A stretch of 43,814 nt of DNA from Bacteroidales bacterium (GTDB taxonomy: Bacteria; Bacteroidota; Bacteroidia; Bacteroidales; UBA932): assembly GCA_017615615.1 (NCBI GenBank), contig JAFZZW010000084.1:1-43814 (forward strand), in the 5' to 3' direction. Under the pieces are notes generated by a model. That model had not been told where the DNA came from, did no database searches, and saw only the letters and a list, made by a program, of their open reading frames with translations. Of this stretch, positions 25,238-34,082 are shown piece after piece. The first letter of the stretch is position 1, and each line of letters begins with the position of its first letter. The position numbers were made by a program, and so were the translations under genes.

Positions 25238-26776
25238 TTAGAATCCCATTCCGAACTGAAGCCAGAGCTTTTGCTCCAGGTCGGACCAGGTGCTGACGGA
25301 TTCGTTGTAGATGTATTCCGTATATGCGTTCAGGATGGCCTCCGAGGCCTCTTTGCCAGGTAGCCCGTTGATTGCCATTTCTTCCAGGCGGAGGATTTCT
25401 TCGCTGAACTTCTGCTTGGTGCTTTGCCAGGCAACGGTGGCAAGTTTGTTGGCCCGGCGGAATAGCCAAAGGGCGCAATCGGGCTTGTATGCCTTCTGGC
25501 CGCATGCCCAGTAGGCTTTTGGCACAACTGTGGTGCCGCTGAATACGGGGACGCGAGGGCTTTGGCCGGGATTGTCAAGGGACAGCCAGCAGACTCCTCC
25601 TACGGAATCCGGCAGCCAGTTGCGGAGCTGGGTTACGTGGGAATAAGCGCACCATGCGACGGCGATTGTCCGGCGGAATTCGACCGTGCCGGGAACCAGG
25701 GTGTTCAGGGTATTCCTCATCGTCGTGGTAAGCCAGGGATTGGCGACAGGGCTGACGACGGTATCGGCAGGATGGGTTTTAGTTGCAGGACGGCTCATGA
25801 GGACATTCCTGGTCATGTCGTAAGAGGTGCCCTCATAGGTTTCCCGGTAAAGCGCCATGACGTCGCGCAGGCTGACTTTATTGTCCGGCTTGACGGAAAA
25901 CGGAAGCTCCGGCATATCGTCCGACAGTCCGAGCGACGGAGCCAGGTGATTGAAAATGAAGAACTCCCTGTCGTTGTAGTTCTTCCCATTAGCATAGTCC
26001 GTATTGTAGCACTTCCAGTATATGAACTCGCCCTGGCCGTCCCAAAGACCGTTGTCCAGTGCAACCTGCTCAAGGTTTGATGAGGCAATGATGCTTTTGT
26101 CTTTCCTGTCGACCCTGCCGATGCGTGGAATGTTTGCCGACACCGCCACATGGTCGTCCGGGACACGCCGTGCCACCCATGCCGCGCCGATTCTGTCTTT
26201 GCCGACCCCGGTGATTTCGAATTGCCAGACCTCGTTCTTGTCGGCAACGGTCAGGCATTCTCCGGAGTCGCCATAACCGTATTGTTCGGCAAGGCGGCCC
26301 ATCAGGAAAATGGCCTCCCGGGCACGGTCGCAACGCTGGAGGGCCACTCTCTCGAGCTCTTCGATGGTAAACCATCCGGCGCTGTTGATCAATGTATCGG
26401 GGCCGACGAAAGTGGTCTCCCCGATTGCGAGCTGCTTCTCGTTGAGGCAGGGGTAAGCAGTGTTGAGGTATGCGTAAGTGTGTGACGCTTCGGGGATTGT
26501 GCCCATCAGCCTAACCCCGGTGGTATCGCCCCTGAATGCTGTTTGCATGGTTCCGCGAAGGACTTTGTGCCGGGCTCCGGGACCATGATCGGCGGCCGGT
26601 TCAACGAAAGACCATGTGCGGTAACGGCCGTCGCATGTATGGGAAGTTATGACCGAGCCGTCTGCGGAGGCGAGGCGCCCAACCATGATGCTTGTGCAGC
26701 TCTGTCCGACATACTCCTGGGCTGAAAGCGGCAGGAACGACATGATGAAAGCTGTCGCGATGATGATTCTTTTCAT
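25238..26776 (-). CDS. C69-family dipeptidase (exported)
   Basis: 512 residues with a signal peptide (about 1-20, ending LSAQ). The Ntn-hydrolase nucleophile is Cys27 in GQSCTSIMVGRLASADGSV, the usual C69 start after prepeptide cleavage. Further family features include the GDSGE and SANIPRIG regions and a length near 500. It should cleave dipeptides in the periplasm or outside the cell. It stands alone between the 75-bp array and the divergent HUH-transposase-like gene. Upstream the minus strand has TATCTTGC (26799-26806), only a weak match to a -7 box. Confidence 0.92.
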   Translation of the reverse strand: MKRIIIATAFIMSFLPLSAQEYVGQSCTSIMVGRLASADGSVITSHTCDGRYRTWSFVEPAADHGPGARHKVLRGTMQTAFRGDTTGVRLMGTIPEASHTYAYLNTAYPCLNEKQLAIGETTFVGPDTLINSAGWFTIEELERVALQRCDRAREAIFLMGRLAEQYGYGDSGECLTVADKNEVWQFEITGVGKDRIGAAWVARRVPDDHVAVSANIPRIGRVDRKDKSIIASSNLEQVALDNGLWDGQGEFIYWKCYNTDYANGKNYNDREFFIFNHLAPSLGLSDDMPELPFSVKPDNKVSLRDVMALYRETYEGTSYDMTRNVLMSRPATKTHPADTVVSPVANPWLTTTMRNTLNTLVPGTVEFRRTIAVAWCAYSHVTQLRNWLPDSVGGVCWLSLDNPGQSPRVPVFSGTTVVPKAYWACGQKAYKPDCALWLFRRANKLATVAWQSTKQKFSEEILRLEEMAINGLPGKEASEAILNAYTEYIYNESVSTWSDLEQKLWLQFGMGF

Positions 26777-26852
26777 TCCGTGTTGGATTATTTGGCATGC
26801 AAGATAGTTTATTTCGAAAAAGAATCCTATATTGCGGAAAAATAAAACTATT

Positions 26853-27725
26853 ATGAATGACTTCGATAAATTGTGTTTCCACGTCTATTCAGACGGCAAG
26901 CGGGCCGACATTCCTTTCGGCACTGACGTTTTAAAAATCTACGCAATGAACTCCATAGCTATTGTGGCCTGTATCGCCGGAGTCAGAGTTCTGTGCCTGA
27001 TAGTCGGCGACACCCATTTGCATGTGGTGATTTATGGAACACGAAAGTCTGCAGAGGTCTTTCGCGTCCTACTGAAATCCAGAATCGCAAGGCATTACAC
27101 GATTAACGGAATGTCGGATCTCCTTGGCGATGGCTTTTTTCTCGTTTGCGATCCTATTCAAAACAGGGAAGAGACAATGGCGAAAATCATCTACACTCTA
27201 CGCAATTCCCTTGATTTTTCACGGCAGATGCCTTGGGAATACAGATGGGGAGTTGGGAATCTTTATTTCACTCAGCATTTGAATGTGTACGGGAACAGAA
27301 TTGGTGACTTGTCCTATCGTAAACTTTGCAGACTGTTCCACACAGAAGTTAAGATTCCGAAGGAATGGCTATATGATGACAGCGGGATGATTATGCCTGC
27401 CAGTTATGTTGATTATGAATTCGTTGAGCGGTTGTTTGGCAGTCCGAGGGCGTTTATTGCATTTCTGTACGTAAGGAAGGAGGATGAGCAGAAAATGAAG
27501 GAGCAACTGAATGCAAGGTATTTGGAGGAAAGAAGTATCGAAGATTTGCGCAAGATTGCTAATAAATTATGTATCAGCACGTTTGGACGGGTGTTAAGAA
27601 ATACGACGATAAAGAATCGCATAAAAGTAGCTGCAGCAATGCTGAATAACCATACAGCGACAAAGTCCGAAAGCCTGGCTAAAGCAGTATTTTTAAATAT
27701 GGAGGATTTGACTCGCCTCCTTTAA
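26853..27725 (+). CDS. HUH (Y1) transposase-like protein, RAYT-like
   Basis: 290 residues. An HUH motif, HLH at 55-57 in GDTHLHVVIYG, stands where Y1 transposases have NHxH. A tyrosine at 114 in KIIYTLRNSLDF, followed by MPWEYRWG, matches the catalytic-Tyr region of REP-associated tyrosine transposases (Y...NPV...P..Y.WS). A basic helical C-terminal part (about 230-290) may bind DNA. Start at ATG 26853 preferred over a TTG at 26832. The gene is clearly more AT-rich than its neighbours and lies between inverted 75-bp arrays, suggesting acquisition and a link to the repeats. An alternative reading is a domesticated single-strand DNA-binding HUH protein. Confidence 0.62.
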   Translation: MNDFDKLCFHVYSDGKRADIPFGTDVLKIYAMNSIAIVACIAGVRVLCLIVGDTHLHVVIYGTRKSAEVFRVLLKSRIARHYTINGMSDLLGDGFFLVCDPIQNREETMAKIIYTLRNSLDFSRQMPWEYRWGVGNLYFTQHLNVYGNRIGDLSYRKLCRLFHTEVKIPKEWLYDDSGMIMPASYVDYEFVERLFGSPRAFIAFLYVRKEDEQKMKEQLNARYLEERSIEDLRKIANKLCISTFGRVLRNTTIKNRIKVAAAMLNNHTATKSESLAKAVFLNMEDLTRLL

Positions 27726-27797
27726 CGGATTAATAACATTCTTATTGAAGATGCCACCCGACGGTAGCGTCTGTTTTGGTGTGTCTATAGCCAATAG

Positions 27798-27960
27798 GGC
27801 GTCAGCCGACGGGGGGCTGGAGAACCAGGGAGCCGACGGTAACCCACGATGGAGTGGCCTCAAAGCCGTGGAGGCGTCAGCCGACGGGGGGCTGGAGAAC
27901 CAGGGAGCCGACGGTAACCCACGATGGAGTGGCCTCAAAGCCATCAGGGCGTCAGCCGAC
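27798..27960. repeat. 75-bp repeat array, inverted copy (two full units plus a partial third)
   Basis: GGCGTCAGCCGAC, the reverse complement of the unit start at 24721, occurs at 27798, 27873 and 27948 (period 75). The two full units are almost identical to each other. The array fills most of the 287-bp gap between the HUH gene and radA. No gene is supported in it. Confidence 0.94.
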
Positions 27961-28012
27961 GCGCAGAGATAAAGCAACGCCCCACGCCTTCGAAAGACCG
28001 GGGCGGCAACAG

Positions 28013-29530
28013 TCACCCCTGGAACAGCGCCTTGACCAGTTCCGGGACGTCGGCGACCTTGACGACTTTGATTTTGCCGGCGGAGGATCCGGCAAAGGAA
28101 GAGGCGGAGGATCCGGCGGAGGAACCGGCGGAGGATCCGGCAAAAGATCTGGCGGAGGAACCGGCCGGGGAGCCGGCGGAGGAGCCGGCAAAGAATCCGG
28201 CGGATGAACCAGCGGAGCCGCCGCCATGGGCGCCGCCGAGGGAGCTGTAGGAGCTGACGAAGATTTTCTTGAAGCCAAGGCGGGCGGCCTCGCCGATGCG
28301 GCGGTCGATCTGGCCGACGGGGCGGATCTCGCCGCTGAGGCCAACCTCTGCGGCGAAGCAGACATCCGGTGGAATGGGATAATCGAAGTTGGAGGACAGC
28401 ACCGCGCAGATGACGGCCAGATCGACCGCCGGGTCGCTGACGCGGAGGCCGCCGGCCATGTTGAGGAACACGTCCTTGGCGCTCAGGCGGAAGCCGGCAC
28501 GCTTCTCCAGAACGGCAAGAAGCATGTTGAGGCGGCGGGTGTCGAATCCCGTGGCCGAACGCTGCGCCGTGCCGTAGGCGGCGGAAGACACCAGGGCCTG
28601 CACTTCGAACAGAAGTGGTCTGGTGCCGTCGAGCATGGCGGCGATGGCTGTGCCGCTCAGGCCCTCCTCATGCATGGGGATAAGCATTTCCGACGGATTC
28701 TCCACCTCGCGGAGACCGCTGCCGGTCATCTCGAAGACCGCCAGTTCCGCTGTGCTGCCGAAGCGGTTCTTGATGCTGCGTAGGATGCGGTATGAGCCGC
28801 GGTTCTCCCCCTCGAACTGAAGTACGGCGTCCACAATATGCTCAAGTATCTTGGGACCGGCGATGTAGCCGTCCTTGGTGATATGCCCGATGAGGATAAC
28901 CGGTATGCCGCTTTCCTTTGCAAAACGCAGCAGCCTGGCTGCCACTTCCTTGATCTGGCTGACCGAACCCGGAGTGGACTCCACGGCATCCGTGTACATG
29001 GTCTGGACGGAATCGACAATCATCAGGTCCGGGGCCACCAAACCAGCCTGCTCGATGATATCTTCGATGCGGGTTTCGCAGAATATGAGACAGCCGTCGC
29101 CGATGCCGTCCGGAGAAAGGCGCGCGGCACGCATTCCCACCTGCTTCTCGCTCTCCTCTCCAGTAACGTACAGGGTTTTCAAAGAGGGGCATCCCAAAGG
29201 TATCTGCAGGCTGAGCGTCGATTTGCCTATGCCGGGCTCGCCGCCGATGAGGATCAGCGATCCGGGCACTATTCCTCCGCCGAGCAGGCGGTCCAGTTCG
29301 CCGATGCCCAGTCTGATACGGGCCTCCGACGAACGGTCGATGTCCTTGAGCCTGCGGGGCACGCGTCCGCTCTTTTCCTTCCTGGACGCACTGCCGCCGG
29401 AGCGTGCGGGCTCTGCGGGAGCCTCCACAAAGGTGTTCCACTCGCCGCACGCCGGGCAACGGCCGAGCCACTTGGGACTTTCGTTGCCGCAGCTGGAGCA
29501 GAACCAGACTGTCTTATTCTTGCTTGCCAT
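28013..29530 (-). CDS. radA: DNA repair protein RadA (Sms), with internal repeat insertion
   Basis: RecA-like ATPase/branch-migration helicase acting in recombination. Domains: four-cysteine zinc finger (CSSCG at 11-15, CPACG at 25-29), RecA-type ATPase with Walker A GGEPGIGKST (96-105), the RadA-specific KNRFG motif (about 255) and a C-terminal Lon-like domain. The product is 505 residues against the usual ~455. The excess is residues 436-485, a Gly/Ser/Ala repeat set between FVSSYS and the final KIKVVKVADVPEL. The start overlaps the end of the NlpC/P60 gene by 17 bp, so the two are probably co-transcribed. Confidence 0.95.
   Translation of the reverse strand: MASKNKTVWFCSSCGNESPKWLGRCPACGEWNTFVEAPAEPARSGGSASRKEKSGRVPRRLKDIDRSSEARIRLGIGELDRLLGGGIVPGSLILIGGEPGIGKSTLSLQIPLGCPSLKTLYVTGEESEKQVGMRAARLSPDGIGDGCLIFCETRIEDIIEQAGLVAPDLMIVDSVQTMYTDAVESTPGSVSQIKEVAARLLRFAKESGIPVILIGHITKDGYIAGPKILEHIVDAVLQFEGENRGSYRILRSIKNRFGSTAELAVFEMTGSGLREVENPSEMLIPMHEEGLSGTAIAAMLDGTRPLLFEVQALVSSAAYGTAQRSATGFDTRRLNMLLAVLEKRAGFRLSAKDVFLNMAGGLRVSDPAVDLAVICAVLSSNFDYPIPPDVCFAAEVGLSGEIRPVGQIDRRIGEAARLGFKKIFVSSYSSLGGAHGGGSAGSSAGFFAGSSAGSPAGSSARSFAGSSAGSSAGSSASSFAGSSAGKIKVVKVADVPELVKALFQG
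28076..28225. repeat. 12-bp minisatellite inside radA
   Basis: About 150 bp of near-perfect 12-bp units (plus-strand form GGAGGATCCGGC and variants) encode a run of AGSS-type tetrapeptides (AGSS, AGFF, AGSP, ARSF, ASSF). The frame is maintained. It lies near the C-terminus of RadA and is absent from ordinary RadA proteins as I know the family. Confidence 0.9.
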
Positions 29531-30398
29531 CTTTCTTGAAATAATATGGGTCGTCCCTGAGGAACTTGACGCCGTTGCTCTCGTAACCCAGAATCCTCAC
29601 GGCACCTATGGGCTCACGCCCGTAAACCTCGAGCGTTTCTATCTTGACCTTCTTGGAAGAATGGACTATGACGCCGTCCCCGGCGTACAGGGCCACATGC
29701 GTAACTTTGAGCGGCTCTTTCTTTCCGAAGAACAGCAGGTCCCCCGGTTCCCACTCGCCGGGTGCTACAGGTTTGCCGCAATATATCTGCTGACGGGCGT
29801 TGCGCGGCAGGACGAGGCCGTTCATATAGTAGCAGAACTTCACGAGGCCGCTGCAGTCGAAATGCTTTATGGAATTGCCTCCCCACATGTAGGGGGTTCC
29901 TGCGAAACTGCGGGCCAGCCTGATGATGTCGGCGGCGTTGGGCCGGAGGGCCTCGGTGCGTTTGCCGAAATCGCTGACGTCGGACGAAGGGACCCAGCCG
30001 GTACGGCCGTCAGGCAGCTGAACCTCTGTCCAGCAGCCGCAGGTGCAGGTTTTGCCTGTCTGGCGTACCAGGTCTCCCATAGTGAAGTCGCAGATGGGGT
30101 CATGATTCCTGCCGGGGCCGGTGCGGACGCGGGAGTACTCCGCCGTGCATATCCATTTGGGCGCGGCGAGCCAGGCGTCCTTCTCTTCGTCCGTAAGGGC
30201 GTGCAGGCTAAGGTCCGTCACCCACCCGGTATAATCCTCGGCGCGTACCTTGACCCAGTAGCCGCTGGTGTCCAGCGTCTCCACCAGGGCGCCCATAAGC
30301 ATCTGGTTCTCCAGGGGCGCCTCATAATCGGGGCTTTGCCTCATAAAAGCGGACGAAAGCGTGACCACCGCCCAGCTCAAAACTGATAGAATTGTCAT
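29514..30398 (-). CDS. NlpC/P60 cell-wall hydrolase with SH3b domains
   Basis: 294 residues. An N-terminal hydrophobic segment (about 1-18) suggests export. Two SH3b-type domains follow (about 25-65 and 80-142; YTGWV and RTGWVPSS mark their ends). The NlpC/P60 domain (about 150-260) has the catalytic Cys182 in HFDCSGLV, His234 in THVALYAG and a third residue, His246, in VIVHSS. It probably cleaves gamma-D-Glu/diamino-acid bonds in peptidoglycan peptides. The ATG is only ~7 bp past the -7 box, so the message may be nearly leaderless; otherwise the next Met, residue 19, is the start and the signal is lost. Confidence 0.9.
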   Translation of the reverse strand: MTILSVLSWAVVTLSSAFMRQSPDYEAPLENQMLMGALVETLDTSGYWVKVRAEDYTGWVTDLSLHALTDEEKDAWLAAPKWICTAEYSRVRTGPGRNHDPICDFTMGDLVRQTGKTCTCGCWTEVQLPDGRTGWVPSSDVSDFGKRTEALRPNAADIIRLARSFAGTPYMWGGNSIKHFDCSGLVKFCYYMNGLVLPRNARQQIYCGKPVAPGEWEPGDLLFFGKKEPLKVTHVALYAGDGVIVHSSKKVKIETLEVYGREPIGAVRILGYESNGVKFLRDDPYYFKKDGKQE

Positions 30399-30405
30399 AC
30401 TACGG

Positions 30406-30436
30406 CAAATGTAACAAAAGTCCTGCGTTTTGTCAA
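30406..30436 (-). promoter_or_regulatory. Promoter of the NlpC/P60-radA unit
   Basis: Minus strand: TTG (30434-30436, inside the stop region of the upstream gene), a 20-bp spacer, TACATTTG (30406-30413). It matches the Bacteroidota consensus in both boxes and spacing. Confidence 0.78.
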
Positions 30437-31725
30437 CCCGGGAATGCGATGGCCAGCCCCGCGGTTACATTGGTCATACGGCGGGAGAAGTTCAGGGAGT
30501 CCGTGGCAAGGTAGAGACTGAGCCCGGGCAGACGCACGTTGAGGGCAGTACCGACGTTGATGCCGAAGTTGTTGAATGCCGTGCTGAGCGCCAGGCTGAT
30601 ATACTTGACGGGAGTGACCGCAGTACCCAGGCGCACCTCCCTGAAGTAAGGCTGATACGTTCCCAGCATGCCGACGCTCCAGCCGTCGTAGAACGGCATA
30701 CGGTACTGCGCCGACAGATGGATATCGTAATTGAGCATTTTGAACCGGGAACCGCGGCCGCCGGGCTCGAGGGCGAATATCTCGTTCTTTGATTCCACCG
30801 CCCGCCCGGAATAGTCGAGCCGCGCATCGAATCCTCCGCCCCAATACATTAAACCGAAGTCCAGGACCGACAGCCCGAGGGTGAGTCCGCTCGCAGGCTG
30901 GACGTTCAGGCCGAAATCAACTGCGGTTCCTATACCGGAGAAGCCGAGTCCGCCCAGTCTGGCGGATGAGAAATCGTACACCTCGCGCCCGTCCTTCCAG
31001 GTGGAAGGGACCGTCAGGACGGACGAGGAGAAGAACATGCCGGCATTGAGGTCTGCGCCGAATCCCCCGTCCGGGAACACTCCGACACGCATGGTATTGA
31101 TGTCCAGCCCCATGCCGAAATAGCCCAGGAGCAGCTTTACGTTGCCGCCGACAGAGGCGATGTCGCCGAGGTTCCTGGTGTAGCTGCCACAGAGTTCAAG
31201 GTAATGGACGGAGCGGAAGCCGACGTTGTCTACGCCTATCGTGCCGGAGAGATTGGAAAGGTCGCCATTGAGGTCAAGTACGAAGTCGCGTATGAAGTTG
31301 AAGGATGCGTTCAGGCGGGTGTCGGACCGGGAGTTGAGGGAAACGCTGTAGCGGCTGTCTTCCCACTGCCGGCCGAAGGAAAAGATCTGGGCTGAGGTAC
31401 CGGCCAGGAACCTGTTGTCGATCCCGAAGTTGACCAGGTCCCCGAGCTGCGCAAGTCCGAGGTTGAAAGCGGACCAGCTCGAAAACATTGACGGGACGGC
31501 GCCCAGATTGATCGTGGGCGCATAGAAACTTGCCAGGAGCGAGGCAGACCCGTTCCCGAGCCCGATGGAGAAGAACCTGTACGGCTCCCCCTCCACGCGC
31601 GTACCGGGATTGACATTCCAGGCATAGAGGCAGTTGTCCAGGAAAAACGCGGTCTTGGATTCCTGGGCGTTAGCGCTCACCGCAAGCAAAACAGCGGCGG
31701 CGATTGTCGGCATCAAACGTCTCAT
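30433..31725 (-). CDS. DUF5723-like outer-membrane protein
   Basis: 430 residues with a signal peptide (SANAQ, about 21). The rest is beta-rich with many Gly/aromatic alternations, and phrases such as NPGTRVEG, INLGAV and SGRAVESKNEI suit the DUF5723 family of predicted outer-membrane barrels in Bacteroidota. The function of that family is unknown. It is divergent from the barrel protein at 31808 and lies just upstream of the NlpC/P60 gene, whose promoter overlaps its stop codon. No clear -7 box precedes it (TACTTTCG on the minus strand is only partial). Confidence 0.75.
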   Translation of the reverse strand: MRRLMPTIAAAVLLAVSANAQESKTAFFLDNCLYAWNVNPGTRVEGEPYRFFSIGLGNGSASLLASFYAPTINLGAVPSMFSSWSAFNLGLAQLGDLVNFGIDNRFLAGTSAQIFSFGRQWEDSRYSVSLNSRSDTRLNASFNFIRDFVLDLNGDLSNLSGTIGVDNVGFRSVHYLELCGSYTRNLGDIASVGGNVKLLLGYFGMGLDINTMRVGVFPDGGFGADLNAGMFFSSSVLTVPSTWKDGREVYDFSSARLGGLGFSGIGTAVDFGLNVQPASGLTLGLSVLDFGLMYWGGGFDARLDYSGRAVESKNEIFALEPGGRGSRFKMLNYDIHLSAQYRMPFYDGWSVGMLGTYQPYFREVRLGTAVTPVKYISLALSTAFNNFGINVGTALNVRLPGLSLYLATDSLNFSRRMTNVTAGLAIAFPG

Positions 31726-31779
31726 CAGATGCGAAAGTAGTGAATAACTGCCAGAAACACAAGTTCCGCGAAAAAAATG

Positions 31780-31787
31780 TACCTTTG
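31780..31787 (+). promoter_or_regulatory. Promoter -7 box of the barrel protein/S41 pair
   Basis: TACCTTTG, a full TAnnTTTG match preceded by an A-rich run, 20 bp before the ATG at 31808. No convincing TTG at -33. Confidence 0.7.
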
Positions 31788-31807
31788 CCTGTCACGAGAG
31801 TGTTTTT

Positions 31808-32476
31808 ATGAAAATGAAGAACCGAGCCCTTTTGCTCTTCCTGGCCCTGCTGATGCCTTTTGCCGCACATGCTCAATGGAGAGTCGGCGTTACGGGAGGA
31901 GCCGATTACAATCTTTACTCGATGGACAAGCAGTACATGACCGACTTCCGGATTGACGGTATGTGGGGTGCCACGGCCGGTATTTCCGGACAGTACGACA
32001 TTGCTGACTGGCTGGCAGTGCGGGCCGACTTGAACTGGACGCAGAAGAATTACCGGAAGCACCGCGTCGTGTTGAGCCAGATTGATTACCGGTACAGGAA
32101 CGACTACCTGCAGCTGCCGGTCATGGCTTCATTCAGCGCCGGCGGGACGAGGCTCCGCGGATTCTGCAACCTTGGCGTATATGCCGGCTACTGGCTCGCC
32201 GGCCGTCTGGGAGGAAGCGATTTCAACAACTTCGGCGACTATGTGATGGACATCAACGAGAGCATTGTATTCAACCCCGAGTCCGACCAGCGGCTCGACT
32301 TCGGTCCGGTGGGCGGATTGGGACTGGAATACCGCCTGGGCCCCCATTGGGCCGCCCAGGCCGAACTGCGCTGCTATTACAGCACCGTGAGCACCTCCAG
32401 GCAGTACATGAGGGTAAGGGATTATCGTTACAACACCACCATGGCCGCCCAGCTGGGCGTTTTTTACATTTTCTAA
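31808..32476 (+). CDS. Outer-membrane beta-barrel protein (PorT-like)
   Basis: 222 residues with a signal peptide ending AHAQ (about 23). The rest is an eight-to-ten-strand barrel pattern with alternating hydrophobic residues, opening WRVGVTGGADYNLYS and ending LGVFYIF, a terminal-Phe signature. It resembles the outer_membrane_beta-barrel/PorT class. A second ATG at 31814 gives almost the same protein. The S41 peptidase gene follows after 12 bp, so they are likely an operon. Function unknown. Confidence 0.8.
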   Translation: MKMKNRALLLFLALLMPFAAHAQWRVGVTGGADYNLYSMDKQYMTDFRIDGMWGATAGISGQYDIADWLAVRADLNWTQKNYRKHRVVLSQIDYRYRNDYLQLPVMASFSAGGTRLRGFCNLGVYAGYWLAGRLGGSDFNNFGDYVMDINESIVFNPESDQRLDFGPVGGLGLEYRLGPHWAAQAELRCYYSTVSTSRQYMRVRDYRYNTTMAAQLGVFYIF

Positions 32477-32488
32477 AAAGGGACGTTC

Positions 32489-34078
32489 ATGAAACACGCT
32501 ATATTTTGTGTTATGGGAGCGGCGCTCCTGCTGACAGCGGCCTGGGGGTGCCGTAAGGAAAGCGATGCGCTCACGGCTTACGATTATGACGAAAGCCTGG
32601 TGTTCGAAGCGGCAAAAACATCCTTTGCCGCCAAGTTCGACATCATCTGGAACGGCATGAACCAATACTATGCCCTATGGGACTATGAGGCGGAACAAGG
32701 CCTCGACTGGGACGCCGTATATGATACCTATTACCCCAAGTTCCAGGCCCTGGACCAGCGTGGCGAGGACCAGACCGTGACCGACGAGGAGCTGTCGGCC
32801 CTGCTGGAAGAAGTCCTCGGATCATTCCACGACGGTCATTTCAACATAGACGTCCTGAACCACAAAACCGGTACGACGGTCAATTGCCACCCGTCCCTTA
32901 AATCATTCAACTCGCGAGATGACTGGAAGGCGGCGGTTTCCACCCCGCTTAATCTGGGTTATTACGCGAATCCGGCCAATGGTGAGGTTGAAACAGATGC
33001 CGACGGCAACCCCATTGCAGAAGTTTGCAAAACCAGTGTCTCTTTTTTACTCTCCCGCAATTTGCAGACTCCGGGAATGGGCGGCTATTGGATGATGGCC
33101 AGAATCGAGGAATTGGAAGCGCTCCCGTCGCTCTCCGATTATGAAGCTTTCGAGCTGCAGAATTTGAATGACCTGAAACTTGAACTTCGGACCCTCAACG
33201 GCAAATCGGATAAACAAGCGCTTGCAATATACAACCAATTACAGGCCAAATACAGTTTCCTGGGCATTCCAGGCTTCGATTATATCGACCCCGCTTTTGC
33301 CAAGAACGGCCTGGAGATCAAGTATGCCCTGCTGAAAGGCAACATCGCCTATCTTGGTTTCAACCATTTCAACCTTGGAGCATATCTGGATGATAACGAA
33401 TCCGAGGAAGAGTTTGACATGAGCAACCCCCTCACCAGGCAGCTTGTAGTGGGGGCAAGGGCTATCTGGCAAGGGTGGTTCGACGGCATCCAGACACTGC
33501 ACAAGGCCGGTAAGCTGGGAGGCGTAATAATAGACGTGCGCGGCAATACGGGCGGTTCGGTGACTGACTCCCGGTTCGTGGCGGGAGCACTTGCCCCCGG
33601 CAGATACATCCACTTCGGCTACCAGCGCTTCAAACGGGGCACCGGACGCTACGAGTATTCGCCGTTGATGGAGGCGCGCCTGGGCAACATGTCCCAGCCG
33701 CACGAAGATGTTACGGATGTGCCGATCGCAGTTCTGACCAACTGTGCATCCGTCAGCATGGCCGAATCCACAGCACTGAGCGTAAAGACACTGCCCAAAG
33801 GCAAAGTCATCGGCAAGCGCAGCTTCGGCGCCATCTGCGCACTGTGCACCAACGACTTAAGCTCCTATAACTATTCCGGTTATATCGGAGTGGAAGGGGT
33901 CACGCCGGTTTTCGGCTGCGTTCCTGCAATGGCGTCGTTCACTTTGGACAAACGCATTATCGAGAGCGAGGGCGTCACCCCGGACATCGAAGTGGACTTG
34001 GACGTCGCACAATTCCAGGCCACCGGCCGCGACACCCAGCTCGACCGCGCCCTGCAGTATATCCGCGACGGGCAATAG
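32489..34078 (+). CDS. S41-family peptidase lipoprotein
   Basis: 529 residues. Lipoprotein signal (cysteine in TAAWGCRKES, about 21). An N-terminal helical domain has FHDGHFNI (the usual D-x-H-T-like S41 element). The C-terminal tail-specific-protease core includes GGVIIDVRGNTGGSV, the serine region TNCASVSMAEST (Ser421/Ser423) and a candidate general-base lysine in KGKVIGKRSFG. It probably cleaves C-terminal tails of envelope proteins. A canonical PDZ domain is not obvious. Its stop is 4 bp from the stop of the convergent Big_2 gene. Confidence 0.88.
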   Translation: MKHAIFCVMGAALLLTAAWGCRKESDALTAYDYDESLVFEAAKTSFAAKFDIIWNGMNQYYALWDYEAEQGLDWDAVYDTYYPKFQALDQRGEDQTVTDEELSALLEEVLGSFHDGHFNIDVLNHKTGTTVNCHPSLKSFNSRDDWKAAVSTPLNLGYYANPANGEVETDADGNPIAEVCKTSVSFLLSRNLQTPGMGGYWMMARIEELEALPSLSDYEAFELQNLNDLKLELRTLNGKSDKQALAIYNQLQAKYSFLGIPGFDYIDPAFAKNGLEIKYALLKGNIAYLGFNHFNLGAYLDDNESEEEFDMSNPLTRQLVVGARAIWQGWFDGIQTLHKAGKLGGVIIDVRGNTGGSVTDSRFVAGALAPGRYIHFGYQRFKRGTGRYEYSPLMEARLGNMSQPHEDVTDVPIAVLTNCASVSMAESTALSVKTLPKGKVIGKRSFGAICALCTNDLSSYNYSGYIGVEGVTPVFGCVPAMASFTLDKRIIESEGVTPDIEVDLDVAQFQATGRDTQLDRALQYIRDGQ

Positions 34079-34082
34079 CGGT

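Noticed and set aside
26799-26836. Promoters for the divergent C69 and HUH genes (TATCTTGC minus, TATATTGC plus)
   Set aside because: Each lacks one T of the TAnnTTTG core and has no proper -33 box. Noted as weak possibilities only and not listed as features.
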